A stretch of 64,000 bases of DNA from Prescottella defluvii. GTDB taxonomy: Bacteria; Actinomycetota; Actinomycetes; Mycobacteriales; Mycobacteriaceae. The notes beneath the pieces were generated by a model. The model did not search any database and was not told the DNA's origin. It was given only the letters and a program-made list of their open reading frames with translations. Location: positions 4,855,872 to 4,919,871 of the forward strand of contig CP121458.1 in NCBI GenBank assembly GCA_029690005.1. The letters are read 5' to 3'. Of this stretch, positions 1 to 8,648 are shown piece by piece (the first letter of the stretch is position 1; each line of letters begins with the position of its first letter). A program made the position numbers and the translations under genes.

Positions 1-506
1 CTTCCCGAGCGTCGTATTCGGGTCGGAGGCTGCCCCGATCCGCGAGGGCGGCGCCGAGGAGGTCGCCGATGCCGAGCCGCCCGCTCTTCGAGCGCGTCCC
101 AGACCTCCCGGACCGCCGGGTCATGCTGTGCTGCGACCTCCGCCGCCCAGTACAGATCCGAGATCCGCTCGCCGATCACCCTCACGCGGCGGGCGAGGAG
201 CGCGAGCATCCGCCGAGGGTCGGGTTCCTCGACCATTTCCCGGGTCCACTCCTGATCCAGTACCGGGATGACCGGATCCGGCCCGGCGACCGCCGCCTCC
301 AACACTGCACGGAAGATCACGGGCTTCGTGCCCACCGCCGTGAACACTGTCGGCCGCGCGACCGCGGCTGCGCGGGCGATGTCGTCGATCGAGGTTCCCT
401 GATATCCCCGCTCCGCGAAGAGGGTGGTGGCGGCGGCGATGATCGCGGGTGCGGCCTCTCCACGCTGGATCTGGGAGCGATAGCGGCGTTTGTTCGAACC
501 GGCCAT
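1..506 (-). CDS. TetR-family transcriptional regulator (C-terminus beyond window edge)
   Basis: The minus-strand reading starts at ATG 506 (MAGSNKRRYRS) and gives a classical TetR helix-turn-helix N-terminus: an amphipathic helix ending in LFAERGYQG, then TSIDDIARAAAVARPTVF as the recognition HTH at about residues 25-60. The C-terminal ligand-binding part runs off the left edge. Near position 78 the frame changes: the downstream frame (RLGIGDLLGAALADRGSL) continues the fold, so one extra base is likely. The gene is divergent from the lipoprotein at 578, and a palindrome lies between them, which suggests autoregulation and control of that neighbour. The effector is unknown. Family assignment is sure; the role is inference. 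Confidence 0.85.
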   Translation of the reverse strand, partial: MAGSNKRRYRSQIQRGEAAPAIIAAATTLFAERGYQGTSIDDIARAAAVARPTVFTAVGTKPVIFRAVLEAAVAGPDPVIPVLDQEWTREMVEEPDPRRMLALLARRVRVIGERISDLYWAAEVAAQHDPAVREVWDALEERAARHRRPPRRRPRGSGQPPTRIRRSG

Positions 507-537
507 ATGAGGGGGTGGATTCCTTCCGACGCGCAAG

Positions 538-554
538 TTAGATTGTCAGTCTAA
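538..554. promoter_or_regulatory. Probable TetR operator between divergent genes
   Basis: TTAGATTGTCAGTCTAA is an imperfect 17-bp palindrome (7 of 8 base pairs match around the central T). It sits in the 71-bp gap between the TetR start and the lipoprotein start, just before the latter's Shine-Dalgarno AAGGAGG (561-567). Position and symmetry suggest it is the site bound by the adjacent TetR protein; binding is not shown. Confidence 0.6.
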
Positions 555-577
555 TTCGACAAGGAGGTTGTTTGGTC

Positions 578-1033
578 GTGCGTAGTTACCGAACTGCTGG
601 GGTACTGCTCCTGGGTTGCTCCTTTGCCATCACGGCCTGCCAATCGCAGCCGGCCCCAACCGAACCCGCGCCCGCAGCCGCAGGTCCATCGGTATCCGCC
701 GAACCCGTCGCGCAAGACCTTCCGTCCGCGCCACGAGCCGGTGACTTCTGCACCCGGCTGCGCGAGATGGGCGAAAAGGTCGAAGCCATCCCCGACGACG
801 ACGGACTGGTCACCGTCGCCACCTACCAGGCCGACACTCTGACCGAGATCCGACCTCTCGCTCCGGCAGCACTCCAATCCGATGTCGATACCTTGATCGA
901 GTCCTACCGCTCCTTCGCTGGACAGATGGATGGCACGACGGTCGGTACCGGGATGGCGGGCCTTTCGATCGTCTCGCCCGACGCCATCGCGGCGCGCGGC
1001 CGTATCGCGACACACTGCGGTCTTCCACAGTAG
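578..1033 (+). CDS. Secreted lipoprotein of unknown function
   Basis: A protein of about 150 residues with a type II signal peptide: a hydrophobic stretch ending in the lipobox ITAC, with the acylated cysteine about 20 residues in, followed by a Pro/Ala-rich linker (about residues 25-50) and a small soluble domain containing three further cysteines' worth of disulfide potential (FCTRL, HCGLPQ near the end). GTG 578 is chosen because AAGGAGG lies 10 bases upstream; TTG 572 is an alternative. It is predicted to be anchored at the outer face of the cytoplasmic membrane. I do not recognise the family beyond general actinobacterial lipoproteins. It is divergent from the TetR gene and convergent with rtcB. 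Confidence 0.8.
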   Translation: MRSYRTAGVLLLGCSFAITACQSQPAPTEPAPAAAGPSVSAEPVAQDLPSAPRAGDFCTRLREMGEKVEAIPDDDGLVTVATYQADTLTEIRPLAPAALQSDVDTLIESYRSFAGQMDGTTVGTGMAGLSIVSPDAIAARGRIATHCGLPQ

Positions 1034-1035
1034 GC

Positions 1036-1091
1036 GGAACGGGCCACCTCGGCGCGCCATGTTCGGCGACCGTCGCCGGGTGGCCCGTTCC
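1036..1091. terminator. Bidirectional hairpin between lipoprotein gene and rtcB
   Basis: A perfect 13-bp inverted repeat, GGAACGGGCCACC (1036-1048) and its complement (1079-1091), lies between two convergent stop codons. The loop is long (30 nt) and there is no clear U-tract, so strength is uncertain. Confidence 0.6.
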
Positions 1092-1106
1092 CCGGGGAGA
1101 CAATCT

Positions 1107-2301
1107 CTAGGTGCCCTTGACGTTGAGGATCTGCCGCAGCTCGTGCCGGATGTCCACGAGATCCCGGGCGTCGTCCATCACCACGTCGATGTCCTTGTAG
1201 GCGTCGGGGATCTCGTCGATCCACGCGGCACCGTGTCGGTATTCGATCCCCTTCATCCGGCGGGCCAGGTCGTCGACGGTGAACCGCTTGCGCGCCTGCG
1301 TGCGGGAGAACCGACGGCCGGCGCCGTGCGGGGCTGAGCACAGCCCCCGCGCGTCGCCCTTGCCGACCACAATGTACGAGCAGGTCCCCATGGACCCGGG
1401 ATCACCGCCGCCACGCCCTCGTGCGCGTTCACCGCCCCCTTGCGGGTGAGCCAGACCTTCTCGCCGTAGTGCTCCTCCTGCTCGGTGTAGTTGTGGTGGG
1501 AGTTGATGCGCTCCGCCTCGACCACCGGGGCGCCGATCCACTCACCGAACAGCTTGCTGAACCGGTCCATCATCTCCGCGCGGTTCAGCAGCGCGAACCG
1601 CTGCGCCCACCGCAGTTCCCGGATGTACTCCCAGAACTCCGGCGCACCCTCCGCCAGGTAGGCGAGGTCCCGGTTGGGCAGGTCGATGTGCCATGTGCGG
1701 CAGAGCTTCTGAGCGACCGCGATGTGCTTCTGCGCGATCTTGTTCCCCACACCGCGGCTCCCGGAGTGCAGGAACAACCACACCCGGTCCTGCTCGTCGA
1801 GGCACAGCTCGATGAAGTGGTTACCGCCGCCCAGGGACCCCAGCTGCTCGCGCCACTTCGGCGAATGGGACAGGTCGACGCCGTCCTTCGCGGCCCGCTC
1901 CTCGAGCTCGGCGATCTTGGGCTCCGCGAACCACTTCCCTAGGGACGCGGTGAGGTTGTAGTGCCCCGGGGACAGCGGGATCGCGTGTTCGATCCGCAAC
2001 CGCAGCGCGTGCAGCGTGTGCCCCGCTGTTCGGCCTGCTCGACGTCCTTGAGCGCGAACTGTGTTCGCGCAGCGATCATTCCGCATCCGATGTCGACGCC
2101 GACGGCCGCCGGGATCACCGCGCCGCGGGTGGGGATCACCGTCCCCACCGCCGAACCCTTGCCGACGTGGGCGTCGGGCATCAGCGCCACGTGCGGGTAC
2201 ACGAACGGCATGGAGGCGGTCTCGCGGGCCTGAGCGAGGGTTCCGTCATCGATGTGGCTGGCGAAGTTCACCAGGTTGTGGCCGTGCTCGGTGGGGGTCA
2301 C
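1107..2301 (-). CDS. rtcB: RtcB-type RNA ligase (3'-phosphate RNA splicing ligase), two frameshifts
   Basis: RtcB joins 2',3'-cyclic phosphate or 3'-phosphate RNA ends to 5'-OH ends using GTP and Mn2+. Family landmarks are present in order: PDAHVGKG, VGVDIGCGM (metal-binding Cys), GGGNHF, HSGSRGVG, NSHHNYTE, and APHGAGR with the histidine that is guanylylated, ending VKGT. Length is about 397 residues, normal for actinobacterial RtcB. GTG 2301 is chosen for the SD AGAAGGA five bases upstream and because translation then begins where the family begins. The frame breaks near 2025 and near 1390 without loss of conserved sequence. No rtcA or archease is seen nearby. Probably functional once the indels are corrected. 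Confidence 0.9.
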
Positions 2302-2460
2302 TGTCCTTCTCCGGTCGTGGACGTCCACGCGGGGATCGCCCGCGTTGCGTCCGAAAATTGTTGGTACCACAACCGTATTGCGATACCGGGACAAAGCAAA
2401 CGAATAATCGTCCGTTGCAGTTCAATGGAGTACGACGATGTGGTACCCGAAAGGACGGTG

Positions 2461-3365
2461 GTGGCAGTGACGGACTGGACCAACGAGAGCGGTGCATCGG
2501 CGCTGCGGCGATTCGCTCCCGCCGTCGCGGAAACACTCGACCGCCTCGTCGCGGTCGTGCCGGCGATCGGTGACAGTCCGCTCACCGCCGTCACACGGCA
2601 GGCGTGCGCAGTGACCTTGTCGCTGCCCGCGCTGCCGGCTCCCGAGCCCGCGCCGTCGGCCCCGGACGCCCCACCGGCCGCACTCGTGCTCGCCGAACAG
2701 TTCTGCATCGACGTCTCCGGGATCGACGACGGCATGCGGACCGCGCTGGCGACGGCGCTCGGGGACCGCACCGGGGTGTACATGCAGGCGCTCGATGTCG
2801 CCGACTGGGTGCCGCGCGTGCGGGCCGGGCTGGACGCTCTGTTCGGGGCACCTGGGCCGGGATGGCCGGTCCCGACCACCTGGGACACCACCGGCGAGCC
2901 GTGGCCGCTGATCCAGCGCACGCTCGTCGAGGTCGCCCGCGTGCGTGAGCTCGACCCGGTCACGACCGAGGTGGTGCGGCTGTACCAGGCGCGCCAGCAC
3001 AACTGCCGGCTGTGCAAGTCGCTGCGCAACCGCACCGCCATGATGGCAGGCGGCGACGAGAGCCTCTACGACGCGATCGACGACTTCCGTCGCAACGACC
3101 TGTCGCCACGGCACAAGGCGGCGCTCGAGTTGGCCGACGCCCTCACGTGGCAGCCCGGGCACCTGGATCCGCGGGTCGCATCGGATGTGCGCGCGCACTT
3201 CTCCCCGCCGAGGGGGTGGAACTGGTGATCGACATGATGCGCAACTCGTGCAACAAGATCGCCGTCTCGACGGGGACGGACCAGGCCAACGTCGACGACG
3301 GTATCGAGGTCTACGAGGTCAACCCGGACGGCAGCGTGGACTTCGGTCTGGCGCTACCCGGCTGA
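2461..3365 (+). CDS. AhpD-like / carboxymuconolactone decarboxylase-fold protein
   Basis: About 300 residues. The second half is an AhpD-like all-helical domain carrying the redox motif CRLC in HNCRLCKSLRN, the position of the AhpD CxxC. The first third is Ala/Pro-rich and variable. The frame changes near 3203 (after RAHFSP); the new frame gives a plausible C-terminus ending GLALPG, so a lost base is likely. Starts GTG 2461 or 2467 both follow AAAGGA (2450-2455). AhpD-like proteins are alkylhydroperoxidase or thiol-disulfide partners; the substrate here is unknown. The gene is divergent from rtcB and is followed by an ABM-like gene 117 bp downstream. Confidence 0.7.
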
Positions 3366-3482
3366 CACACCTCGACGGACCACCGGAGCGCCATTGCCAG
3401 GCCCCGACCATGGGAGGAAGGTGAGGGGAGGAACGGGACCGGTGGCGCCACCGGGCGCCGCCTCGAGCAAAGGAAGTTGATC

Positions 3483-4099
3483 GTGTACGCGCGTTCTACA
3501 ACCATTCAGGCGCATCCCTCGTTCATCGATGCCGGAATCAAGCACATCCGTGACACCGTGATGCCGGCGCTCGCCGACATCGAGGGCAGCGCCGGACTGT
3601 CACTGCTGGTCGATCGCGACTCCGGGCGCTGCATCGCCACCAGCTCGTGGATGGACGAGGAGACCCTCCGTGCGAGCGAGGGGCCCGTCATATCCCTTCG
3701 AGATCAGGCCACCGAGATCTTCCACGGCACCGCGCACGTCGAGCGGTGGGACATCGAAGTCCTTCACCGCGACCACACGTCGAGCCTCGGCGCGTGCGTC
3801 CGCGTGACCTGGTTCAAAGTCGATCCAGGCAAGATGATGCACGCTGTCGATGTCTTCAAGCTGGGCTTGCCCGCGATGGAAGACACCGACGGATTCTGCA
3901 GCGCGAGCCTGATGGTCGACCACTCGGCCGGCCGGGCGGTGTCCTCGGTGACCTTCGACAGCGTCGAACAGATGCGAGCCAGTCGCCAGCTGGCCGAACG
4001 CACCGGGCCGCTTTCTTCCGCGAGGCCGGAGCCGAGTTACTGGAGGTGTGTGAGTTCGAGCTCGCGATCGCGCACCTCCACGTGCCCGAGCTGGTCTGA
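3483..4099 (+). CDS. Tandem ABM/dabb-like ferredoxin-fold protein
   Basis: About 205 residues made of two similar halves, each starting with a strand such as YARSTTIQ or ACVRVTWFKV and containing the pattern in which a helix is followed by SLLVDRDSGRC/SLMVDHSAGRA. This is the arrangement of antibiotic-biosynthesis-monooxygenase (ABM)-like alpha/beta barrels fused in tandem. GTG 3483 follows AAAGGAAG with 6-7 bases spacing. A frameshift near 4006 moves the end to FFREAGAELLEVCEFELAIAH... and the stop at 4099. Function unknown; ABM domains occur in heme-degrading and quinone-forming oxygenases. The assignment rests on pattern only. Confidence 0.55.
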
Positions 4100-4113
4100 C
4101 CGTCGATATACCG

Positions 4114-4164
4114 ACGGGCGGTTGCCGGAGTCGCCTCTCGACGATTGCTCCGATAACCGCCCGT
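4114..4164. terminator. Inverted repeat between convergent genes
   Basis: ACGGGCGGTT (4114-4123) and AACCGCCCGT (4155-4164) form a 10-bp stem between the stop of the ABM-like gene and the stop of the FBP gene. Likely a bidirectional terminator; no strong U-run. Confidence 0.5.
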
Positions 4165-4184
4165 TCGTAGTGGCTGCCCCAGGT

Positions 4185-4672
4185 TCAGGCGTACAGCCGA
4201 TCGACGAAGGCGTTGAGGTTCTCCCGGACCCGCTCGGTCTTCTCCTCGTCGGAGAGGTCCTCTCGTACCGGCTGCCCAACGCGGGCCGCTTCTTGCCGCG
4301 GGCGTAGAGCGAGCACGCGAGGTCGATGCACATGTAGATGCCCACCGTGTTTCCCGCGCGTCCGGCCTCACCCACCTTGCCGGCGGTCATCAATGCGACG
4401 TTGCCGCGCGTGTGGGTGGTCATGCAGACGACGCACATCTGCGACTTGCCCGACCCGTTCGGCTCGAACCGCATAGCGATGCCGACCGGGCCGTCGTCCC
4501 GGGGCACGACCACGTAGCCGCGGCCCGGGAACGACGGATCGGTCCAGCCGAGGAAGTCCAGGTCGTCCCAGGGCCGGTCGTCGAGGTCGCGGGGCGCCGG
4601 CAGACGCTTGGCGTCGCCCTTGGAGCAGTTGACGAACGACGCCCTGATCTCGCGTTCGGTGATCGGATCCAT
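4185..4672 (-). CDS. FBP-domain protein (EF-G-binding, zinc-ribbon type)
   Basis: About 162 residues. The start MDPITEREIRASFVNCSKGD, the block FEPNGSGKSQMCVVCMTTH and the later YMCIDLACSLYARG are hallmarks of the FBP (FusB-like C-terminal treble-clef) family, with four cysteines able to bind zinc. Related proteins such as FusB bind elongation factor G and release it from stalled ribosomes, giving fusidic-acid tolerance; whether this one does so is not known. A frameshift near 4262 (after GSRYE) restores the family C-terminus ending NAFVDRLYA. An SD AAGGAG lies 11 bases before ATG 4672. Convergent with the ABM-like gene. Confidence 0.75.
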
Positions 4673-4770
4673 GACCAGTCCTGCTCCTTCGATCGTTCGG
4701 GCGACTGACCGCCGCCACGATACGACCGGCTACGGGGACGGACAACCGGTTTTCCGGCCCGCCCCGATCG

Positions 4771-5865
4771 TCAGGCGACCTGCAGCAGACCCTGCCGCGA
4801 CAGGATCGGCCGCACCCCCTCCCCGAACCAGTAGGCCTCCTCGATGTGCGGCTGGCCCGACAGCACGAAGTGCTCGACGCCCACCGCCGCGTACTCCTGG
4901 ATCAGCGCCGCCACCTCGGCGTGGCTGCCGACGAGTGCGGTGCCCGCGCCGCCGCGGACCAGCCCGTAACCGGCCCACAGTCCCGGGTACACCTCGAGGT
5001 TGCGCAGGTCGGCGCTGAGCCCGAGCTGACGTCGCTGCCCCTCGGACTCGCTCTGCGCCAGCCGGGTGCGCGCCAGTTCGATCTGCGCCGGGCTCATCCG
5101 GGCGACGAGCTTGTCGGCCTCGGCCCACGCCTCCTCCGAGGTGTCGCGGGCGATCACGTGGGCACGGATGCCGAAGCTCAGCGTCCGGCCGTGAGCCGCG
5201 GCGCGGCGGCGGACGTCGTCGATCAGCGCCCCGACCTTCGCCGGCGGCTCGGTCCACGTGAGGTAGGTGTCGACGTGCTCGGCGGCCACGTCGAGCGCGG
5301 GCTCGCTGGCCCCGCCGAAGAAGATCCCGGCGCCGGGGACGGCGTGGGGAACGCCGCCGCGCCTTCGACCGTGTAGTACTTCCCGGCGTAGTCGTAGGGG
5401 CCGCACCCCACGCGCCGCGCACGATGTCGAGGAACTCCCCGGTCCGCTCGTACCGCTGCTCCTTGGTGAGAAGTCGCCGAACCGCCGCTGTTCCTCGGCG
5501 TCTCCGCCGGTGACGATGTTGAGCAGTAGCCGCCCGCTCGACAACTGCTGGAACGCTGCGGCCTGCTGCGCCGCGAGCGTCGGCGTGATCAGCCCGGGAC
5601 GAAACGCGACCAGGAACTTCAGCGTGTGTGTCTCCCGGATCAGCGCGGCCGTGGTGATCCAGGCGTCGGGGCACCACGTTCCCGTCGGGGCGAGCACCGC
5701 CTCGAATCCGAGCTGCTCGGCAGTCTTCGCGACCAGCGTCAGGTAGTCGAGCGACGCCGGGCGGAACTCGGACGCCCGGCCCGACGCCTCCCGCGGTTCG
5801 AGCGCGCCGATCACCTCCCGTCCGTCGCCGGAGGTGGGCAGGTACCAGTGGAAGTGCAGGGTCAT
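4771..5865 (-). CDS. ssuD: FMNH2-dependent alkanesulfonate monooxygenase SsuD, three frameshifts
   Basis: SsuD cleaves the C-S bond of alkanesulfonates to sulfite and an aldehyde using reduced FMN and O2. The protein (about 365 residues) starts MTLHFHWYLPTSGDGRE and carries AFRPGLITPTLAAQQAA, LLLNIVTGGD, GIFFGGASEPALDVAAEH and TLVGSHAEVAALI, all typical of the bacterial luciferase-like SsuD group. Frame changes near 5468, 5400 and 5350 break the gene but all conserved blocks survive. ATG 5865 overlaps the ssuB stop by four bases (ATGA), so the genes are translationally coupled. Last gene of ssuACBD. The partner flavin reductase SsuE is not in the window. Confidence 0.9.
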   Translation of the reverse strand: MTLHFHWYLPTSGDGREVIGALEPREASGRASEFRPASLDYLTLVAKTAEQLGFEAVLAPTGTWCPDAWITTAALIRETHTLKFLVAFRPGLITPTLAAQQAAAFQQLSSGRLLLNIVTGGDAEEQRRFGDFSPRSSGTSGPGSSSTSCAARGVRPLRLRREVLHGRRRGGVPHAVPGAGIFFGGASEPALDVAAEHVDTYLTWTEPPAKVGALIDDVRRRAAAHGRTLSFGIRAHVIARDTSEEAWAEADKLVARMSPAQIELARTRLAQSESEGQRRQLGLSADLRNLEVYPGLWAGYGLVRGGAGTALVGSHAEVAALIQEYAAVGVEHFVLSGQPHIEEAYWFGEGVRPILSRQGLLQVA

Positions 5866-6572
5866 GCTGGAATCCCTTCGAGAACACCGAGATGGGCGAG
5901 AACTTGCCTGCGCAGGGCGACGACGTCCGGGTCGGCGCGCAGCCGCGGCCGCGGGGCCGTCACCGCGACGTCGTGCGCGATCCGGCCGGCGTCGAGGACG
6001 AGCACCCGGTCCGCGAGCAGCACCGCCTCCTCCACGTCGTGGGTGACGAGGAGAACGGCGAAGCCGTGCCGCTTCCACAGCCGGATCAGCAACTCGTACG
6101 CCGTGATCCGGGTCAGCGCGTCGAGCGCGCCGAACGGCTCGTCGAGCAGCAACAGGTCCGGCTCGCGGACCAGCGCACGGGCGAGCGACACGCGCTGCGC
6201 CTCACCGCCCGAGAGCGTGAGCGGCCAGGCGTCGACGCGGTGACCCAGGTTGACCTCGCCGAGGGCCTCGATCGCCCGCTGCTTGCCGTCGTGGTCGGCG
6301 AGGCCGAGGGAGACGTTGCGGTGCACCCGCTTCCACGGCAGCAGCCGCGGCTCCTGGAACGCGACGGCAACCGAGCCGTCGACGTCGATGCGGCCCTCGT
6401 GCCCGCGGTCGAGCCCTGCGATGGTGCGCAACAGCGTCGACTTGCCGGATCCGCTGCGGCCCACCAGCGCCACGATCTCGCCCCGATGCAGCGTCAGGTC
6501 GATGCCGTCGAGCACGACGTCGGATCCGAACACCCGGCGCACGCCGCGCGCGGTGACGACGGTGTCGCTCAC
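5862..6572 (-). CDS. ssuB: Aliphatic sulfonate ABC transporter ATPase SsuB
   Basis: ATP-hydrolysing subunit of the sulfonate importer. Intact 236 residues with Walker A GRSGSGKST (about residues 37-45), Q-loop FQEPRLLPW, signature LSGGEAQR, Walker B LLLLDEP and the H-loop VTHDVEEA. The shortened Q-to-signature spacing is usual for taurine/sulfonate importers. GTG 6572 (MSDTVVTARG) is preferred over an upstream ATG because it gives a GTGA four-base overlap with the corrected ssuC stop, matching the other junctions in this operon. Peripheral membrane protein working with SsuC and SsuA. Confidence 0.92.
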   Translation of the reverse strand: MSDTVVTARGVRRVFGSDVVLDGIDLTLHRGEIVALVGRSGSGKSTLLRTIAGLDRGHEGRIDVDGSVAVAFQEPRLLPWKRVHRNVSLGLADHDGKQRAIEALGEVNLGHRVDAWPLTLSGGEAQRVSLARALVREPDLLLLDEPFGALDALTRITAYELLIRLWKRHGFAVLLVTHDVEEAVLLADRVLVLDAGRIAHDVAVTAPRPRLRADPDVVALRRQVLAHLGVLEGIPA

Positions 6573-7411
6573 GCGCCCTGGTACGTCTTGCGCCATGTCA
6601 GCAGCCTCCCTTCTCAGGGCCCGCACGAGCGCGTCGGTCGCGAGACCGAGGAACGCGTACACGAGCAGGCCGAAGATGACGATGTCGATGCGGAAGTAGA
6701 TGCGGGCGTTGTTGACGAGGTAGCCGAGTCCCGCGTCGGCGTTGATCTGTTCGGCGACGATGAGCGCGAGCCAGGCCACGCCGAGCGACAGCCGCAGCCC
6801 GGTCAGCGCCTGGGACAGCGCCCCGGCAGGATCACGTGCGTCGCGAGCTGGAACTTGTTGAGGCCCAGGGTCTCCGCGGCCTCGATCAGCTTGCCGTCGA
6901 TGCTGCGGATCCCCGCGAACAGGTTCAGGTACAGCGGGAACATCACGCCGAGGGCCACCAGGAACACCTTGGGCTCCTCACCGATCCCGAACCAGATGAT
7001 GAACAGCGGGATCAGGCCGAGGAACGGCACCGTGCGCAGCATCTGGATCGGCGGATCGATCGCGAGTTCGACGACCCGGGAGAACCCGGCCAGCACGCCC
7101 AGCAGGACCGCGACCGCGACACCGAGCACCACCCCCAGCAGCACGCGCTGCACCGACACGGCCAACGCGTCCTGCAGGCTGCCGTCGGACCACAGTTCGG
7201 CCGCCGCCGAGATCACCTGCGCCGGCGAGGCGAGCGTCTTGTCTGAAACCAGTCCGACACTGCTCACCACCTGCCACAGCACCAGCAGTGCCAGCGGGGA
7301 GATAAGACGGAGCAACGGCGTCCACGACCGCCGCGGCTTCGACGTTTCCGGCGGCGCGACGCGCTCCTCCGTGTGCGAGGCCGCGACGCCCTTCGCCAGT
7401 ACCGCGGTCAT
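6569..7411 (-). CDS. ssuC: Aliphatic sulfonate ABC transporter permease SsuC, two frameshifts
   Basis: Membrane channel of the sulfonate importer, about 280 residues, with six or so transmembrane helices and the EAA loop EAAETLGLNKFQLATHVILP that docks SsuB. The frame shifts near 6822 and near 6615. After the second, the family-typical C-terminus LLTWRKTYQGA and its TGA are recovered, overlapping the ssuB GTG by four bases. ATG 7411 overlaps the ssuA stop as ATGA. An uncorrected reading would wrongly fuse the ssuC tail to ssuB. Confidence 0.88.
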
Positions 7412-8418
7412 TTCGCGCCCGCCTGGATCTGCTGGTTGAACCGGGTGTCGAACCAGTCACCGGCGACCGGGGCCTGCTTCAGCAGACCCGCCGCCGCGAA
7501 CAGGTCGATCAGCTTCTGTTGCTTCGCGATGCGCTGGTCGTCGATCGGGACATAGGAGCCCTTCGAGGTGTCGAACGACGCCGCGGCGACGTCCTGCGGG
7601 AGCTTGGTCAGCTTCGCGAAGATCGGCACCCACGCCTCCGGGTGCGCGTCCGCCCATACCTGGGCGCGGGCCAGACGCTGGAAGAAGTCGGCGAGCGCCG
7701 CCGACTTCGCCGGGTCCGCGAGCGCGTCCGAGGCGGCCGAGAAGTACGACTGGCCGGTGGTGACCTCGCTGCCGTCGGCGATCACCTTGGCTCCCGCGGT
7801 GTTCCGGCCGATGGTCGCGTACGGATTCCACACCGCCCACGCGTCGACTTGCCCGGAGCTGAAGGCGCTCAATGCGTCTGCGGGGCTGAGGAACTGGAAT
7901 TGGAAGTCCGACACCGGCAGCTTCGCCTGTTCGAGCAGACCGAGCACGAGGCCGTGCGAACTCGACCCCTGGGTGACCGCGATCTTCTTGCCCTTCAGGT
8001 CGGCGATCGACGACGCCGTCGAGTTCGCAGGCACGAGCAGGAAGTCGTTGGTGGCGCTCCGCGCCTGCACCGCGACGATGCGGCCCGAGTTGCCGTTCGC
8101 CTGCGCGAACACCGGGGGCACGTCCCCGGTGCCGCCGGCGTCGATCTTGTCGGCGCCCAACGCCTCCAGCAGCGGCGGTCCGGCCTCGAAGGTGGACCAT
8201 TCGATGCCGTAGTCGAGGCCGTCGAGTTCCCCGGCCGCCTCGAGAAGCGACTGCGTGCTCTTGACCTGGTCGCCGATGCGCAGGGTGACGCCGGACGTCG
8301 GATTGCCGGCCGTGCCGGACGGCGCCGAGGCGCTGGAGGTGCTGCACGCGCTGAGCGCCAGGGCCGCGACGGCCGTGAATGCGGTGAGGACGAAACGTGT
8401 TCGCGTCGAACGACGCAT
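7408..8418 (-). CDS. ssuA: Sulfonate-binding lipoprotein SsuA
   Basis: Extracytoplasmic solute-binding protein that captures alkanesulfonates and delivers them to SsuCB. 336 residues and intact. It has a type II signal peptide with lipobox LSAC (Cys at about 25), then an NMT1/THI5-like periplasmic-binding fold including TLRIGDQVKSTQSLLEAAG, ALGADKIDAGGTGDVPPVFA and VTQGSSSHGLVLGLLEQA. ATG 8418 is preceded by GGAGG at five bases spacing. First structural gene of the ssuACBD operon. Its leader region holds a hairpin and a cysteine-rich small ORF, suggesting control by cysteine supply. Confidence 0.92.
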   Translation of the reverse strand: MRRSTRTRFVLTAFTAVAALALSACSTSSASAPSGTAGNPTSGVTLRIGDQVKSTQSLLEAAGELDGLDYGIEWSTFEAGPPLLEALGADKIDAGGTGDVPPVFAQANGNSGRIVAVQARSATNDFLLVPANSTASSIADLKGKKIAVTQGSSSHGLVLGLLEQAKLPVSDFQFQFLSPADALSAFSSGQVDAWAVWNPYATIGRNTAGAKVIADGSEVTTGQSYFSAASDALADPAKSAALADFFQRLARAQVWADAHPEAWVPIFAKLTKLPQDVAAASFDTSKGSYVPIDDQRIAKQQKLIDLFAAAGLLKQAPVAGDWFDTRFNQQIQAGAK

Positions 8419-8456
8419 GGAAACCTCCGATACGTACGTGAGGAAGTGCACGAGGA

Positions 8457-8485
8457 ACCCGCCCCGGTCGCGGAGACCGGCGGGT
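8457..8485. promoter_or_regulatory. Candidate attenuator hairpin in the ssu leader
   Basis: ACCCG and CCGGTC pair with GACCGG and CGGGT to make an 11-bp GC-rich stem with a two-base bulge and a five-base loop. It lies 42 nt downstream of the leader-peptide stop and about 39 nt before the ssuA start. There is no convincing U-run, so it may act at transcription with Rho or by masking the ssuA ribosome site. Regulatory role is inference from position. Confidence 0.5.
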
Positions 8486-8526
8486 GAGATGAGAGGGGCG
8501 CGCTCAGTTCACGCGGGCCGGCGACG

Positions 8527-8613
8527 TCAACAGGAGCGCGGACAGGGCGCACACGCGCAGCACGCCGAGGTGGCGTGCCGGTGTGCGAGGGTCTCGACGC
8601 TGCCGAAGGTCAT
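8527..8613 (-). CDS. Cysteine-rich leader peptide of the ssu operon
   Basis: A 28-codon ORF: ATG 8613, early part MTFGSVETLAHRHATS, then ACCACAPCPRSC and TGA, so five of the last 11 residues are cysteine. No SD precedes the ATG; instead a promoter (TTGACG-17-CACGAT) would start the transcript on the A of ATG, i.e. a leaderless message. In mycobacteria, leaderless polycysteine short ORFs upstream of sulfur genes act as cysteine-responsive attenuators. The same layout here, ahead of a sulfur-scavenging operon, makes that role likely. An upstream in-frame GTG (8661, weak SD) would give 44 residues as an alternative. Confidence 0.7.
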   Translation of the reverse strand: MTFGSVETLAHRHATSACCACAPCPRSC

Positions 8614-8619
8614 GCCGGA

Positions 8620-8648
8620 ATCGTGGGCGTCACCGACCCCGGCGTCAA
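8620..8648 (-). promoter_or_regulatory. Promoter for the leaderless ssu leader transcript
   Basis: On the minus strand a -35 TTGACG (8648-8643) and a -10-like CACGAT (8625-8620) are separated by exactly 17 bases, and six bases separate the -10 from the ATG of the leader peptide. This spacing places the transcription start at or next to the ATG. The -10 is weak compared with TANNNT. Confidence 0.55.

Noticed and set aside
2365..2395. Imperfect palindrome GTATTGCGATAC between rtcB and the AhpD-like gene
   Set aside because: Only short arms and no link to a nearby regulator; chance is likely in a divergent promoter region.
5892..7439. A 515-codon plus-strand open frame
   Set aside because: Antisense shadow of ssuB and ssuC, which have full ABC motifs on the minus strand.
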